9,242 nt of DNA from an uncultured Rothia sp. (GCF_937976295.1 NZ_CALJRY010000367.1:1-9242); one strand, 5' to 3'; shown: positions 1 to 6,282, numbered from the stretch's first letter. The notes: generated by a model from the sequence alone, not told the origin. A program made the numbers and translations.

Positions 1-286
1 ATCTGTCTTGTAAGTATATCAAGGAGAGTAATGAAAGATTCTCAACTCGGTCAGTCGGTCGGCCGGTCATAAAAATATTAAACAAATATTGAAAGATTCT
101 TAGTCCTCAATGAAAGCCCCTCCAGTCTATTTATTTTAACAAATATGCGTAATTCTGGGTACAAATAGCGAGAATATTAAAACAGACCCCTCGACCCGCA
201 GCAACAAGCTTCAGGTCGAGTGGCCTCCTCATGCATTAGCGTTAGCTGGTAGAAAGGTTAGCGCCCGAAAGCCGGGGGAGTGCCCC
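1..286. other. AT-rich flank without a convincing gene
   Basis: No long ORF is credible here. Visible structure: an 11-bp direct repeat TGAAAGATTCT at 32-42 and 90-100; a CGGTC-rich stretch at 47-68; AT-rich DNA at 70-180 with AATATT and AACAAATAT words; and TTAGC repeats at 235-262. A possible 13-codon ORF with a good Shine-Dalgarno sequence lies at 31-72 (see findings). The stretch is probably the 3' end of the transporter transcript plus regulatory DNA of whatever lies to the left of the window. Confidence 0.5.
182..220 (-). terminator. Weak candidate terminator for the PnuC-type gene
   Basis: CTCGACC (190-196) and GGTCGAG (214-220) form a perfect 7-bp inverted repeat around a 17-nt loop. 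Read on the minus strand, the direction of the transporter gene, the stem is followed by GGGGTCTGTTTTAA, so a short U-tract lies about 8 nt after it. The large loop and distant U-tract make this weak. A smaller GGGGG/CCCCC hairpin overlaps the stop codon at 274-287. Confidence 0.35.
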
Positions 287-1045
287 CTAAGCTGCCGCCG
301 CTACAGCTCCCTTGGTTGCGGTGCCGCTTCGGGTCCACAGCAGGAGCGCTGCCACACTGTTGATGATGTAGAAAATGTACTTGCCGACGTTCGCGAAGTT
401 GCCCTGGGTCAGCGCCTTGATGCACTGCACGGTGTTGTACGCGAACCAGAATTGCCACTGCATCGTGAGCTTGAGCGCGTTCAGAATGTTTGCTGACAGG
501 GACAGGCCGAACACTGCGGTCGTGATCCAGAACAGGAATGAGGTCTGGCCGCCGTAGCCGATGTAGTTTGCGATGAGGGAGAACGCGAACGAACCCGCCA
601 CAATACCGCCAATGATCAGCTGCCCCTTCGTGCCGGTCGGCGGTTCCATCGCCTTGCCGCGTTCAGAGTTCTGCCACCTACGAATCGCGAAGGTGTATAC
701 GATGAAGGTCACCGGGTAGGTGATGATTGCCGCCTTGTTGCCCAGAATGTAGTCGATCGCTCCGGACAGTGCCGTGTTAATGATGCCGAGCACGTTGCCA
801 ACGTTGGAGAGGCGGCCAGTCAGGCGGGTAGACATCATTGAAATACCCACGTTAATCACGGAAATTACGCCGAGGGGAATGAAGTTCGTGATCGGGCCCC
901 AGTCGACGTATTTAGCGAGGCTGGTGCCCAGGTATCCTGAGGCGATTGCGATGGCGATGACCAGTGCTACGCCGAAGATGTCGGCGTACTTGGACTTGGC
1001 GAAAAAGAGGAGGGCCTTCTCGAGTGAGAACTGCTTGGCCTCCAT
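287..1045 (-). CDS. pnuC: PnuC-family membrane transporter (probable nicotinamide riboside/mononucleotide uptake)
   Basis: A 252-residue integral membrane protein, the usual size for PnuC. Hydrophobic segments lie near residues 22-40, 51-71, 82-102, 104-121, 142-165, 168-191, 195-213 and 221-238. The late segment QWQFWFAYNTVQCIKAL (W197, W200, N204, Q207) followed by NVGKYIFYIINSVAALLLW resembles the aromatic substrate-binding helices of PnuC. Family knowledge: PnuC proteins facilitate uptake of vitamin B precursors, trapped by cytoplasmic kinases such as NadR or NrtR-linked enzymes; close relatives carry riboflavin (PnuX/RibM) or thiamine (PnuT). No FMN or TPP riboswitch is seen upstream, which favours the nicotinamide type, but substrate assignment is inference. 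The ATG start is supported by AAAGGAGT on the minus strand at 1051-1058, 5 nt upstream. Stop codon is TAG. The C-terminus is a short Ala-rich tail. It stands alone, divergent from the SLH gene, with no NAD gene visible beside it. Confidence 0.75.
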   Translation of the reverse strand: MEAKQFSLEKALLFFAKSKYADIFGVALVIAIAIASGYLGTSLAKYVDWGPITNFIPLGVISVINVGISMMSTRLTGRLSNVGNVLGIINTALSGAIDYILGNKAAIITYPVTFIVYTFAIRRWQNSERGKAMEPPTGTKGQLIIGGIVAGSFAFSLIANYIGYGGQTSFLFWITTAVFGLSLSANILNALKLTMQWQFWFAYNTVQCIKALTQGNFANVGKYIFYIINSVAALLLWTRSGTATKGAVAAAA

Positions 1046-1048
1046 GGG

Positions 1049-1117
1049 TTACTCCTTTGTAGAGGGTTATAGAAACAGTGATAGGGTACCAATAACTATA
1101 ACTCTTTGAAAAGGGTT
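1049..1117 (-). promoter_or_regulatory. Promoter region of the PnuC-type gene with two related palindromic sites
   Basis: Minus-strand candidate promoter: -35 TTCAAA (1105-1110), 16-nt spacer, -10 TACCCT (1083-1088), matching the loose actinobacterial TAnnnT form. The -35 box sits in an imperfect palindrome, AACTCTTTGAAAAGGGTT (1100-1117), 14 of 18 positions symmetric. A related sequence, ACTCCTTTGTAGAGGGTT (1051-1068), covers the Shine-Dalgarno region; the two align with one gap and two mismatches and lie about 50 bp apart. This looks like a two-site operator, but the regulator is unknown. Confidence 0.4.
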
Positions 1118-1143
1118 CGAAACGGCGTGTCGCAGATAAAACC

Positions 1144-1305
1144 TCAGAACCCCACATATTCCATATCCCGGAACACCTCGGCGTAGGGCAACTCAAAGCC
1201 GCCCCCATCAAGAACCCATGCCAACTTCCGGCGCACCAACTTCCGGCAAACGTTGCCAGATAACGCCCCTACTTCGCTGAACACCGAAAATGGGCGTAAA
1301 ATCAC
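1144..1305 (-). CDS. Possible 53-residue small protein (GTG start), unrecognised
   Basis: A minus-strand frame opens after a stop near 1326 and runs to TGA at 1144-1146; the first usable start is GTG at 1303-1305. The C-terminal half reads like real protein, with WVLDGGGFELPYAEVF then RDMEYVGF, alternating acidic, aromatic and aliphatic residues. A basic segment CRKLVRRKLAW is encoded by an in-frame 15-nt repeat (12-bp CCAACTTCCGGC at 1221-1232 and 1236-1247). Against it: no clear Shine-Dalgarno sequence, two TTA codons unusual for this genome, and no recognised family. It could be a small gene upstream of pnuC, a remnant of a longer gene, or chance. It ends 98 nt before the pnuC start. Confidence 0.22.
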   Translation of the reverse strand: MILRPFSVFSEVGALSGNVCRKLVRRKLAWVLDGGGFELPYAEVFRDMEYVGF

Positions 1306-1311
1306 CGCCGT

Positions 1312-1548
1312 TTCATCTTCGCTTTAAAGAAACCTTAAGGTACGCTAGATGACTGGGCCAGGGAACTCGCGCCGGTCTCACTCACCGCGCATCCGCCCGA
1401 CAGACACCCACGCCCCGCACGTTGCGTCTCACTCACGCACACAGGGGAGGGAACCACCGTATCGGCCTCACTCACCGTTTACGCCGCTGTCCGCGCGTCC
1501 TGCCACCCGTAACTCACTCAACTCAAACAAGAACTGAATAGGACAATC
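1312..1548 (+). promoter_or_regulatory. Promoter and long C-rich leader of the SLH gene
   Basis: Candidate -10 boxes are TAAGGT (1336-1341), with TTCATC (1312-1317) 18 nt upstream, or TACGCT (1341-1346). Either gives a leader of about 195 nt. The leader is C-rich and carries spaced CTCACTC words. An open frame of 62 codons (1349-1537) starts 8 nt after AAGG and ends 11 nt before the SLH gene, but it uses rare codons (five TCA, plus AGG, CCA, CGG), so coding is doubtful. The SLH gene itself has only AGGA (1540-1543), 5 nt before its ATG. Confidence 0.35.
1377..1520 (+). repeat. Spaced CTCACTC(AC) words in the leader
   Basis: CTCACTCAC occurs at 1377-1385, 1428-1436 and 1467-1475, and CTCACTCA at 1513-1520. 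Intervals are 51, 39 and 46 nt. The first two intervals are multiples of three, so three copies fall in one reading frame (encoding S/P-H-S). They could be an RNA-level feature of a largely unstructured leader; no known element is recognised. Confidence 0.5.
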
Positions 1549-2628
1549 ATGCCCTTGCTTAACCATCGACTCTCACGACGATTCTTCGTAAAGGGTGCTT
1601 CCGCCGCCGCCGCTGCAGGCGCACTGACCCTGCAGGCACAGGCCGCGCAGGCAGACGAAGCCCCCGCAAACCTTGCCCCGGCAACCGAGGAAACTAAAGG
1701 CCCGCGCCTCGTTATTCAGCGCGCCACCATCACTGAAACCGGTATGACCGTCAACTACACTGCACACGGTCTGCGCGAATTCCTCACCGAAGGCACCACC
1801 CTGACCGTACGCCACGGCTACGTTCGTAACGACTCTTTCGAAACTCTGCGCTCCTGGCCGCTCACCCCCGAATTTGACGGTGACGCTGACAGCTTCAGCG
1901 GTAGCGACCAGTTCCCCATCGAGCTGATGCAGGGTGAGGGTGTTGATCACGCCCTGCAGCTGGATATCTGCTCCGACCCGTGGGGCCAGGAAATCACCCA
2001 CCAGATTGCTGCGCGCATCCCCGTGGCTGAGACTAAGATCCTGAAGACTTCTTTCGAGGACGTTCCGGATAGCCACCCGTTCGCTGAGGATATCCGCATG
2101 GCGAACCAGAAGAAGTGGCTGATGCCGAACCCGCAGACTGGCGCGTTTGAGCCGGACCGCCCTGTGACCCGTGAGGAGCTTATTGCTCTGCTGAACCACG
2201 CTGCAGGTCACGCTGGCGTGAGCGAAAACTCGGATGTTGCACCCTTTACGGATGCGGCAGACCGCCCGACCGCGAACGCGCTGCACTGGGCTCGTGACCG
2301 CAAGATCACCGAGCCGCTCACCGGTGGTGACAAGATTGACCCGACCGCACCGGTTTCTCACGAGGAGCTGGCGGCTGTGCTGTTCCAGTACAACGCGGAG
2401 GTGCAGCTGACCGAAATGAACGAGGCTACTGGTTCTCGTTTCCGCGACGTGCTCGGTGCCGGTACTCTGCACCGTTACGTTGCGTGGGCTGGTGCGAACG
2501 ACATCGTTCTGGACTCTTCGGGTGTGTTCAACCCGACCGCCCCGACTACTCGCGCGGAGCTGGCTCGTTTCATTCGCCGCTACAAGCTGCAGAACCTGCT
2601 GTTCACTGACTTCTCGTATGTCTCCTAA
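1549..2628 (+). CDS. Tat-exported surface protein with three SLH domains
   Basis: A 359-residue protein. Residues 9-15 (SRRFFVK) form a twin-arginine motif, followed by an Ala-rich hydrophobic core and a likely cleavage after AQA at residue 35, so it is predicted to leave by the Tat route. Residues ~47-160 are an unrecognised, probably beta-rich domain starting GPRLVIQRATITETG. Three S-layer homology domains follow at about 169-219, 233-285 and 298-350. Each opens with F-x-D/E and has the motif position filled by TREE, SHEE and TRAE; only the third keeps the canonical TRAE. Family knowledge: SLH trimers hold proteins non-covalently to pyruvylated wall polysaccharide, so this is probably a wall-attached protein; whether this host makes such a polymer cannot be seen here. 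The start at ATG 1549 places the Tat motif correctly, despite only a weak AGGA ribosome binding site. It is monocistronic, with its own terminator. The function of the N-terminal domain is unknown. Confidence 0.88.
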   Translation: MPLLNHRLSRRFFVKGASAAAAAGALTLQAQAAQADEAPANLAPATEETKGPRLVIQRATITETGMTVNYTAHGLREFLTEGTTLTVRHGYVRNDSFETLRSWPLTPEFDGDADSFSGSDQFPIELMQGEGVDHALQLDICSDPWGQEITHQIAARIPVAETKILKTSFEDVPDSHPFAEDIRMANQKKWLMPNPQTGAFEPDRPVTREELIALLNHAAGHAGVSENSDVAPFTDAADRPTANALHWARDRKITEPLTGGDKIDPTAPVSHEELAAVLFQYNAEVQLTEMNEATGSRFRDVLGAGTLHRYVAWAGANDIVLDSSGVFNPTAPTTRAELARFIRRYKLQNLLFTDFSYVS

Positions 2629-2644
2629 TTTTTAAATCACCCCC

Positions 2645-2702
2645 GGCACCGTGTCACTTGGCACTGTGCCCCCCCGGCACCGTATTATTCCTGGCGCTGT
2701 GT
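2645..2702 (+). repeat. Four tandem GGCRCYGTRY repeats after the SLH gene
   Basis: GGCACCGTGT (2645-2654), GGCACTGTGC (2660-2669), GGCACCGTAT (2676-2685) and GGCGCTGTGT (2693-2702) recur at 15, 16 and 17 nt. The first and third lie in a 13-bp exact repeat CCCCCGGCACCGT (2640-2652, 2671-2683). The first two can also pair: GGCACcGTG (2645-2653) with CACtGTGCC (2662-2670), one mismatch, 8-nt loop. No U-tract follows, so it is not a terminator by itself. Confidence 0.6.
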
Positions 2703-2716
2703 GTTGGGGTGCGTGG

Positions 2717-2754
2717 AACCCCCGTCTTCTGGCTTTGCTGGAGGCGGGGGTTTT
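2717..2754 (+). terminator. Rho-independent terminator of the SLH gene
   Basis: Arm 2719-2729 (CCCCCGTCTTC) pairs with 2740-2750 (GGAGGCGGGGG) as an 11-bp stem including G-U pairs, around a 10-nt loop, and TTTT (2751-2754) follows directly. Preceding AA can extend pairing with the T-tract. It lies about 90 nt after the stop codon. Confidence 0.85.
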
Positions 2755-2758
2755 GCTG

Positions 2759-2805
2759 TGCCCCGTTGCGCCTCGCCGCTGTATTGCCGCACCTCGGGGC
2801 ATTTT
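2759..2805 (+). terminator. Possible second, large-loop terminator
   Basis: TGCCCCG (2759-2765) pairs perfectly with CGGGGCA (2795-2801), followed by TTTT (2802-2805). The 29-nt loop is GC-rich and could fold further. It would back up the stronger terminator just upstream. An 8-bp direct repeat TTTTAGTG (2802-2809, 2816-2823) overlaps its end. Confidence 0.35.
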
Positions 2806-2889
2806 AGTGGGGGAGTTTTAGTGACAGGCTGTGCCTGGCATATGAAATTTTGCGTCATATATACCTGAAATATTGCAAAATCCTGTGCG

Positions 2890-2908
2890 CTAAGTAAGTA
2901 TTACCTAG
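2890..2908 (+). promoter_or_regulatory. DtxR/IdeR-like box 1 upstream of the double-propeller gene
   Basis: CTAAGTAAGTATTACCTAG matches the classic DtxR consensus TTAGGTTAGCCTAACCTAA at 12 of 19 positions, and 14 of 19 if A/T positions are treated as interchangeable. It overlaps a possible promoter (TTGCAA at 2873-2878 with TAAGTA at 2895-2900, spacer 16). Iron-dependent repression is an inference. A nearby inverted repeat ATATGA/TCATAT (2840-2845, 2855-2860) and repeats TGAAATWTTGC (2843, 2866) are unexplained. Confidence 0.4.
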
Positions 2909-2917
2909 AAGGTAAGT

Positions 2918-2936
2918 TAAAGGTTGCCTTACTTAA
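2918..2936 (+). promoter_or_regulatory. DtxR/IdeR-like box 2 upstream of the double-propeller gene
   Basis: TAAAGGTTGCCTTACTTAA matches the DtxR consensus at 13 of 19 positions; its right half GCCTTACTTAA differs from the GCCTAACCTAA half-site at two positions. Its centre is 28 bp from that of box 1. It also lies within the 29-bp element (2906-2934) shared with the other propeller gene (6617-6645). Confidence 0.4.
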
Positions 2937-2962
2937 TACTGTGTGAAGACTAGTTTCCTTCC

Positions 2963-3026
2963 TCGTGGGTCCACGAAACCCACACCAGAGAGCAGGAAAA
3001 ACGCGGCACCTCACCACCATCGGTGG
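2963..3026 (+). other. Leader hairpins of the double-propeller mRNA
   Basis: GTGGGT (2965-2970) can pair with ACCCAC (2978-2983, 7-nt loop), or TCGTGG (2963-2968) with CCACGA (2971-2976); the two folds exclude each other. Downstream CCACC-ATC-GGTGG (3014-3026) is a further compact hairpin. No T-tract follows, so attenuation by termination is unlikely; an mRNA-stability or translational role is possible but unproven. Confidence 0.3.
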
Positions 3027-3072
3027 GGGAGAGGCGCACCTTCACACACCACCCACGAAAAAGGACATACAT

Positions 3073-6000
3073 ATGAAGCTCGCATCAAGCAAGGCATTCA
3101 AGGGCCTCGCCGTTGGATCGCTGGCACTGGCAATTTCCGGCGTTGCCACCATCCCCGCATCGTTCGCGGCAGACACCACCCCGGCAGCAAGCCAGAGCAG
3201 CGACGCTCGCACCATCACCGACAAGGCGATGGCAAAGATCACCCAGGGCCTGCCCGGCCAGTTCCAGGTCGCATACTCCAAAAAGACCAACAAGATTTGG
3301 GTTGCTGGCACCGCAGACCGCGACGAGCACGTTTCTACGATTGCTCGCATTGACGCAAACTCCCTGAAGATTGAGGCAGTTGCCGAGCTGCCCATTATCA
3401 AGGGGGACTCGGGCTACTCCTACGAGGGTGCGTACGGTATCACCGTCGATGACGAGGAAGGTACCGTGTGGGTGACCAGCACCCGCGATAACTCCGTTGC
3501 CGTATACGATCAGGCGACCATGAAGCAGCTGTGGACCAATGCGGGTCTGAGCAAGGACGACCCGAACTGGATTGAGCACCCCCGCGAGGTGCGTGTCGAT
3601 CACGAGTCGGGTAAGGCTTTCGTGACCGGTCGCTTCTTTGTCTCGGCTATCGATCTGAAGACCAAGCAGGTTGAGAAGATTCAGCTTGAAGGCGCACCCG
3701 ACGGCGGCACCCGCTACATCAGCATGAACATCCTGGTCGATAACGGCAAGCTGTACGTTCCCGAGCGCACCGGCGGCAAGATTTTCGTCATCGACACCAA
3801 GACCTTCAAGGTGGAGAGCAGCTTCGACACCAAGGGCAACGCCGAGGGTGAGGTTCGCCCCTCCGACATCGCGATTGACCACTCCCAGAACGAAATTTAC
3901 GTCTCCTCCCAGGGCGTTAAGGGTGTGAACTCCGGCGTATCCATCTACGATGCGACCACCCACGAGTTCAAGAAGTTCATCCCGGTCGGCACCCAGGCGC
4001 TCTCCCTGGACAACGACGAGGCGAACGACCTGGTGTACGTCTCTGACTTCGGCACCGGAAAGGTCGGCGTGATTGACGGCGGCGCAGCAGACAAGCTGAT
4101 CGCCGAGGTCGCCATGAACGGCGGCAAGGCAAACGACCTGGTCGTGCTGCCCAACGGCTCCGTAATCGCTGTGGACAAGCAGGCTGGCGCAACCGCAACC
4201 GTGCCCTACGTCCTTGACGGCACCACCGGCACCGTCAGCACTTCCAGCCAGGTCACCAGCAAGCCTTCTAAGGACAAGCAGGGCAACGAGGTTCCCGCCA
4301 AGACCTCCGACATTCAGGCGAACTCCATCCTGAAGTTCAAGGTCACCGCAACCGCAGGTGACAACTCCGAGGTCAAGCAGGTCACCCCCGAAACCCGTGA
4401 GTTCCAGGGCTACCCGGCAACCGCCACCAAGACCAAGGCAACCGACTCCACCGCCCCCTCCACCGAGGCACACCGCACCGTGGATGCAAACGGTAGCGTC
4501 GCGAACATCATTCAGGGTCTGCCCGGCCAGTTCCAGGTTGGCTACTCCAAGAAGAACCACAAGCTGTTCGTGCCCACCGTGGGTGCGCGCGGCGGCCTTG
4601 CTTCCTCCCTGGCACGCGTGGATGCAGACACCCTGCAGATCGAGGCATTCGCCGAGCTGCCCGTGAAGAAGAACGACAAGGGTCAGTACAGCTACACCTC
4701 CGCGTACGGCGTGACCGTTGATGACGTGGACGGCACCGTCTGGGTCACCAACACCACCGACAACTCCGTGGCAGTGTACGACCAGCAGACCCTCAAGCTC
4801 ATCTGGACCAACGAGGGTGTGAAGGAAGACGACCCGAACTGGATCGAGCACCCCCGCTCCGTTCTGGTTGACCACGAGTCCGGCAAGGCATTCGTGACCG
4901 GCCGCTTCTTCGTATCCGCAATCGACCTGAAGACCAAGCAGGTTGAGAAGATTCAGCTCGAGGGCGCACCCGACGGCGGTACTCGCTACGTGAGCATGAA
5001 CCTGTTCCTGGACGGCGGCAAGCTGTACGTGCCCGAGCGCACCGGCGGTAAGCTCTTCGTCGTGGACACCAAGACCTTCAAGGTTGAGAAGACCATCCAG
5101 ACTCAGGGTGAGGATTCCACCGTTGAGGTTCGCCCCTCCGACGTTGCTGTGGACCGCTCCCTGGGTGAAATCTACGTCTCCTCCCAGGGCGTGAAGGGCG
5201 TCAACTCCGGTATCTCTGTGTACGACCTGAACACCGGCGAGTTCAAGAAGTTCGTCAAGTTCGGCACCCAGGCGCTCGCACTGGAGCACGATGAGGATCG
5301 CGACCTGGTGTACGTGACCGACTTCGGCACCGGCAAGGTGGCTGTCTTCGACGGCCGCGCTGACGAGGTTATCGGCGAGGTCGAGATGAACGGCGCAGCC
5401 GCGAACGACGTGACCCTGCTCAAGGACGGCTCCGTGCTGGTTCTCGACAAGAAGGACCGCGACGAGAAGGTGACCCTGCCATACGTGCTCAACGGCACCA
5501 CCGGTGAAATCACCACCGCCAGCGAGTACACCACCCTGCCCGGCAAGGACCGCCAGGGTAACGACGTTCCCGCATCGGTTCAGCAGCTGAAGGCTAACTC
5601 GATTCTGAAGTTCAAGGTTGGTGTGAAGGACACCGACGCGAGCGCAGCTCCGGTGAGCATCACCCCGACTTCGCTTCAGTTTGCGGGTTACCCGACGGTG
5701 ACCGGTGTGAAGGCTGAGGAGTCGAAGCCTGCTGATCCGAAGCCGGCTGATCCGAAGCCTGAGGACAAGAAGGCTGAGGACGCTAAGTCTGAGGACAAGA
5801 AGTCTGACGCTAAGTCCGAGAACACCGCAGAGGCTAAGGATCAGACCTCCAAGGACCAGATCTCTAAGGATCAGGCATCTCAGTCTGACTCCAAGTCTGA
5901 CGCTAAGACCGGTGCACAGGACTCCAAGTCTGATTCCAAGCCTGCTGCGGATGCTGTGAAGGCTGATAAGTCCGGTTCGGCTGTGAAGAATGGCGGTTCC

Positions 6001-6177
6001 GATTCTTCTACCGGTGGTTCTTCGGTAGCTAAGAGCGATGCTGGTTCTTCGCAGGCTGGCTCTTCGCGTAGCGCTTTGGCGAACACCGGTGCTAACGCTG
6101 TGATGCCGCTGGTTGCTTTCGCTTCTGTGGCTCTGATTGCGGGTGCTGCTCTGGTGGTGCGCCGCCGCAAGGCATAA
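3073..6177 (+). CDS. LANTG-anchored surface protein with two tandem seven-bladed YVTN/YncE-like beta-propellers
   Basis: A 1034-residue protein. The start is ATG 3073, with AAGGA (3061-3065) 7 nt upstream; this places a Sec signal peptide at residues 1-32 (cleavage after ASFA), whereas a GTG further upstream would bury it. Two copies of a ~425-residue unit follow: unit 1 ~59-452, unit 2 ~482-878, each opening GLPGQFQV and closing with a QANSILKFKV-like strand and an F-x-G-Y-P segment. Each unit has seven YVTN-type blades (for example TVWVTNTTDNSVAVYD, YVTDFGTGKVAVFD). A hydrophilic Lys/Asp/Ser linker spans ~880-1000, then LANTG (1002-1006), a membrane segment (~1009-1029) and RRRKA. Family knowledge: LAxTG is the motif of class E sortases of Actinobacteria, so covalent wall attachment is expected. 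YncE-like propellers bind ligands or partners and rarely act as enzymes; the ligand is unknown here. It has its own terminator and upstream DtxR-like sites. Confidence 0.92.
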   Translation: MKLASSKAFKGLAVGSLALAISGVATIPASFAADTTPAASQSSDARTITDKAMAKITQGLPGQFQVAYSKKTNKIWVAGTADRDEHVSTIARIDANSLKIEAVAELPIIKGDSGYSYEGAYGITVDDEEGTVWVTSTRDNSVAVYDQATMKQLWTNAGLSKDDPNWIEHPREVRVDHESGKAFVTGRFFVSAIDLKTKQVEKIQLEGAPDGGTRYISMNILVDNGKLYVPERTGGKIFVIDTKTFKVESSFDTKGNAEGEVRPSDIAIDHSQNEIYVSSQGVKGVNSGVSIYDATTHEFKKFIPVGTQALSLDNDEANDLVYVSDFGTGKVGVIDGGAADKLIAEVAMNGGKANDLVVLPNGSVIAVDKQAGATATVPYVLDGTTGTVSTSSQVTSKPSKDKQGNEVPAKTSDIQANSILKFKVTATAGDNSEVKQVTPETREFQGYPATATKTKATDSTAPSTEAHRTVDANGSVANIIQGLPGQFQVGYSKKNHKLFVPTVGARGGLASSLARVDADTLQIEAFAELPVKKNDKGQYSYTSAYGVTVDDVDGTVWVTNTTDNSVAVYDQQTLKLIWTNEGVKEDDPNWIEHPRSVLVDHESGKAFVTGRFFVSAIDLKTKQVEKIQLEGAPDGGTRYVSMNLFLDGGKLYVPERTGGKLFVVDTKTFKVEKTIQTQGEDSTVEVRPSDVAVDRSLGEIYVSSQGVKGVNSGISVYDLNTGEFKKFVKFGTQALALEHDEDRDLVYVTDFGTGKVAVFDGRADEVIGEVEMNGAAANDVTLLKDGSVLVLDKKDRDEKVTLPYVLNGTTGEITTASEYTTLPGKDRQGNDVPASVQQLKANSILKFKVGVKDTDASAAPVSITPTSLQFAGYPTVTGVKAEESKPADPKPADPKPEDKKAEDAKSEDKKSDAKSENTAEAKDQTSKDQISKDQASQSDSKSDAKTGAQDSKSDSKPAADAVKADKSGSAVKNGGSDSSTGGSSVAKSDAGSSQAGSSRSALANTGANAVMPLVAFASVALIAGAALVVRRRKA
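3241..5706 (+). repeat. Internal tandem duplication of the propeller unit
   Basis: Unit 1 (about 3241-4430) and unit 2 (about 4510-5706) encode homologous ~400-residue blocks offset by 423-426 codons. Similarity peaks in blades 3-4, where residues from SGKAFVTGRFFV through LEGAPDGGTRY are identical. A 32-nt block is identical at DNA level (3655-3686 and 4927-4958), while other blades diverge, which suggests local gene conversion or strong selection. Unit 2 is closer than unit 1 to the propeller of the downstream paralogue (for example the shared DSTVEVRPSDV and FVKFGTQAL). Confidence 0.85.
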
Positions 6178-6225
6178 AGCGTAGCGTTTAGTTGTCGGGC
6201 TTGAATGCTCGATGTAACGCGTGAG

Positions 6226-6282
6226 AAGGCGGGTATTTTCTCTTTCGGATTCTTCGAATCTGGGGAGGGGTACCCGCCTTTT
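6226..6282 (+). terminator. Terminator of the double-propeller gene
   Basis: AAGGCGGGTA (6226-6235) and TACCCGCCTT (6271-6280) form a perfect 10-bp stem ending in a TTTT tract (6279-6282). The loop folds further: GATTC-TTC-GAATC (6248-6260) is an inner hairpin, and TTTCTC can pair with GAGGGG, giving one long rod-like structure. Confidence 0.85.

Noticed and set aside
1336..1350. DtxR-like half-site TAAGGTACGC in the SLH promoter region
   Set aside because: Only the left half resembles the consensus; the right half does not match, so it is not counted as an iron box.
2965..3072. GTG start 36 codons upstream for the double-propeller protein
   Set aside because: It would add a basic, His-rich extension in front of a complete signal peptide. 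ATG 3073 has AAGGA at the right distance and matches the paralogue.
3085..5289. Long minus-strand open frame opposite the double-propeller gene (and a similar one at 6687-8708)
   Set aside because: Both mirror GC-rich codons of strongly supported plus-strand genes; the translations are Leu/Val/Gly/His-rich, lack domains and have no ribosome binding site.
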